64,000 bases of DNA from Rhipicephalus microplus (Eukaryota > Arthropoda > Arachnida > Ixodida > Ixodidae), in NCBI RefSeq assembly GCF_043290135.1, contig NC_134703.1, positions 110,198,005 through 110,262,004 on the forward strand, in the 5' to 3' direction. The position numbers were made by a program, and so were the translations under genes. The notes below the pieces were generated by a model. The model saw nothing but the letters and a program-made list of their open reading frames with translations, was not told where the DNA came from and ran no database searches. Shown here in pieces: positions 63,254 to 64,000 of this stretch (position 1 is its first letter; each line of letters begins with the position of its first letter).

Positions 63254-64000
63254 CCTTCGCCTTTCCCTTAATTTATTCTCTCTCTCTCAAAATAAAAGTA
63301 TGCCCTAGAAATAAGAAGTCCTAATAAAACCAAGGTATACGATTTTCTTTTTTTGCGGAACACGCGAAATATTGTGTGCGCAAACATTGTACTTATGAAG
63401 TATTTTACAGTCTTGGGTAGTTCTTGTACAGTGTACATTATACACTTATTTTCAGTCAAACAGAAATTTGAACTGGCGATACGGCAGTGCACGAAACTCC
63501 TACTATCTTGGTCATATGCTAGACGGTGCCGTGTACACTACGCCACAGTGCACATATTGCTCTGTTCGCGCCATTTCGCTCAATAGCGTGCCGTAAATAG
63601 TGAAAAACACCCCGTTCATTGTTATCCGTTCTAGAGAAAGAAACTTCCGTATTTGTTAGAATATATATTGATGTGAATGTGAAACTTTGGAGGGACTTCA
63701 ATGAGAAACTGAAATCCGGAATTCAACTTCAGGGAATCAATCCAGAAAAACTTTGTGTATTCAATTCTTAGAAATGGATGCACCGAGTGTACGCGGAACG
63801 TGATAAAAAATTGAAGCCTTTGTGGAAATGAGCCGAAAGCTGGGCAGTTTCCGATCAAATTTGCATAGGAAGGATTTTGGCGAGATGGCGCCCCCTATTC
63901 ATCAAAGCGCCCAGCCTTTCAAATATTGGAATGAAACTGTTGAGCGATGACGACAAGGTTATACTGATGCAATCAATGTTACCATGGTAAGTGGCAGGCT
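63254..64000 (+). repeat. Tandem array unit D, 5' part missing, continues beyond the window
   Basis: It begins 'ccttcgcctttcccttaatttattctctc', which equals 57172 onward in B (the very end of the LINE tail). It then follows B and A through 'aataaaagtatgccctag', 'cacagtgcacatattgctctgttc', 'gagatggcgccccctattc' and 'catggtaagtggcaggct'. The first ~1.1 kb of the unit is absent. Confidence 0.88.

Noticed and set aside
57384..63701. Similar minus frames in units B (57384-57566) and D (63519-63701) sharing 'RNGxNRAICALWRSVHG'
   Set aside because: The similarity follows from the tandem duplication itself; the frames have no domain and are not open in all units, so I do not call a gene.

Overview
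This window looks like intergenic and intronic DNA from a hard tick (metastriate ixodid, probably Rhipicephalus or a close relative). Two things point there. One is a tRNA-derived SINE whose sequence I recognise from memory as the tick Ruka-like family, with at least nine good or recognisable copies. The other is a set of non-LTR retrotransposon fragments typical of tick genomes. Host gene density is very low. I can support one host coding exon (29976-30774, + strand). It encodes a low-complexity, basic N-terminal region, then one membrane segment, then a consensus splice donor.

Layout. At 1-2.74 kb a SINE fragment is followed by two inverted copies of a composite repeat (about four ~146-bp monomers, a spacer, a GATA/TATC tetranucleotide array and a conserved end) with a SINE between them. 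A third copy lies at 6.95-7.87 kb. At 4.56-6.0 kb there is a decayed CR1/Jockey-type LINE on the minus strand. From 8 to 29 kb the sequence is mostly unannotatable, with scattered SINEs, a ~0.4-kb tandem duplication around a GT microsatellite (16.6-17.4 kb) and a CpG-rich island (23.8-24.25 kb) that could be a promoter. The host exon is at 30 kb. At 41.0-42.8 kb lies a 5'-truncated LINE whose 539-codon ORF is still open, with a complete RNase H domain and a CCHC finger. Around 44.2-45.2 kb are a CA microsatellite, a near-intact SINE with a perfect 15-bp target-site duplication, and an older SINE. A minus-strand LINE C-terminus is at 46.1-46.6 kb.

The last 14.6 kb (49.37-64.0 kb) is the most striking region. 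It is a tandem array of a ~4.14-kb unit in four copies (A-D), continuing past the right edge of the window. Every unit whose relevant part is present carries the same embedded SINE, the same RNase H-LINE C-terminus and tail, and (A-C) the same decayed minus-strand reading frame. Unit A is split by a ~2.45-kb CR1-like LINE, and the C/D junction has lost ~2.2 kb. The order of events can be read from this: SINE and LINE inserted in the founder unit, then tandem amplification, then divergence, LINE insertion in A and deletion at C/D.

All family assignments come from reading translations and motifs by eye; no database search or computed alignment was possible. Boundaries of decayed repeats are approximate (tens of bases).
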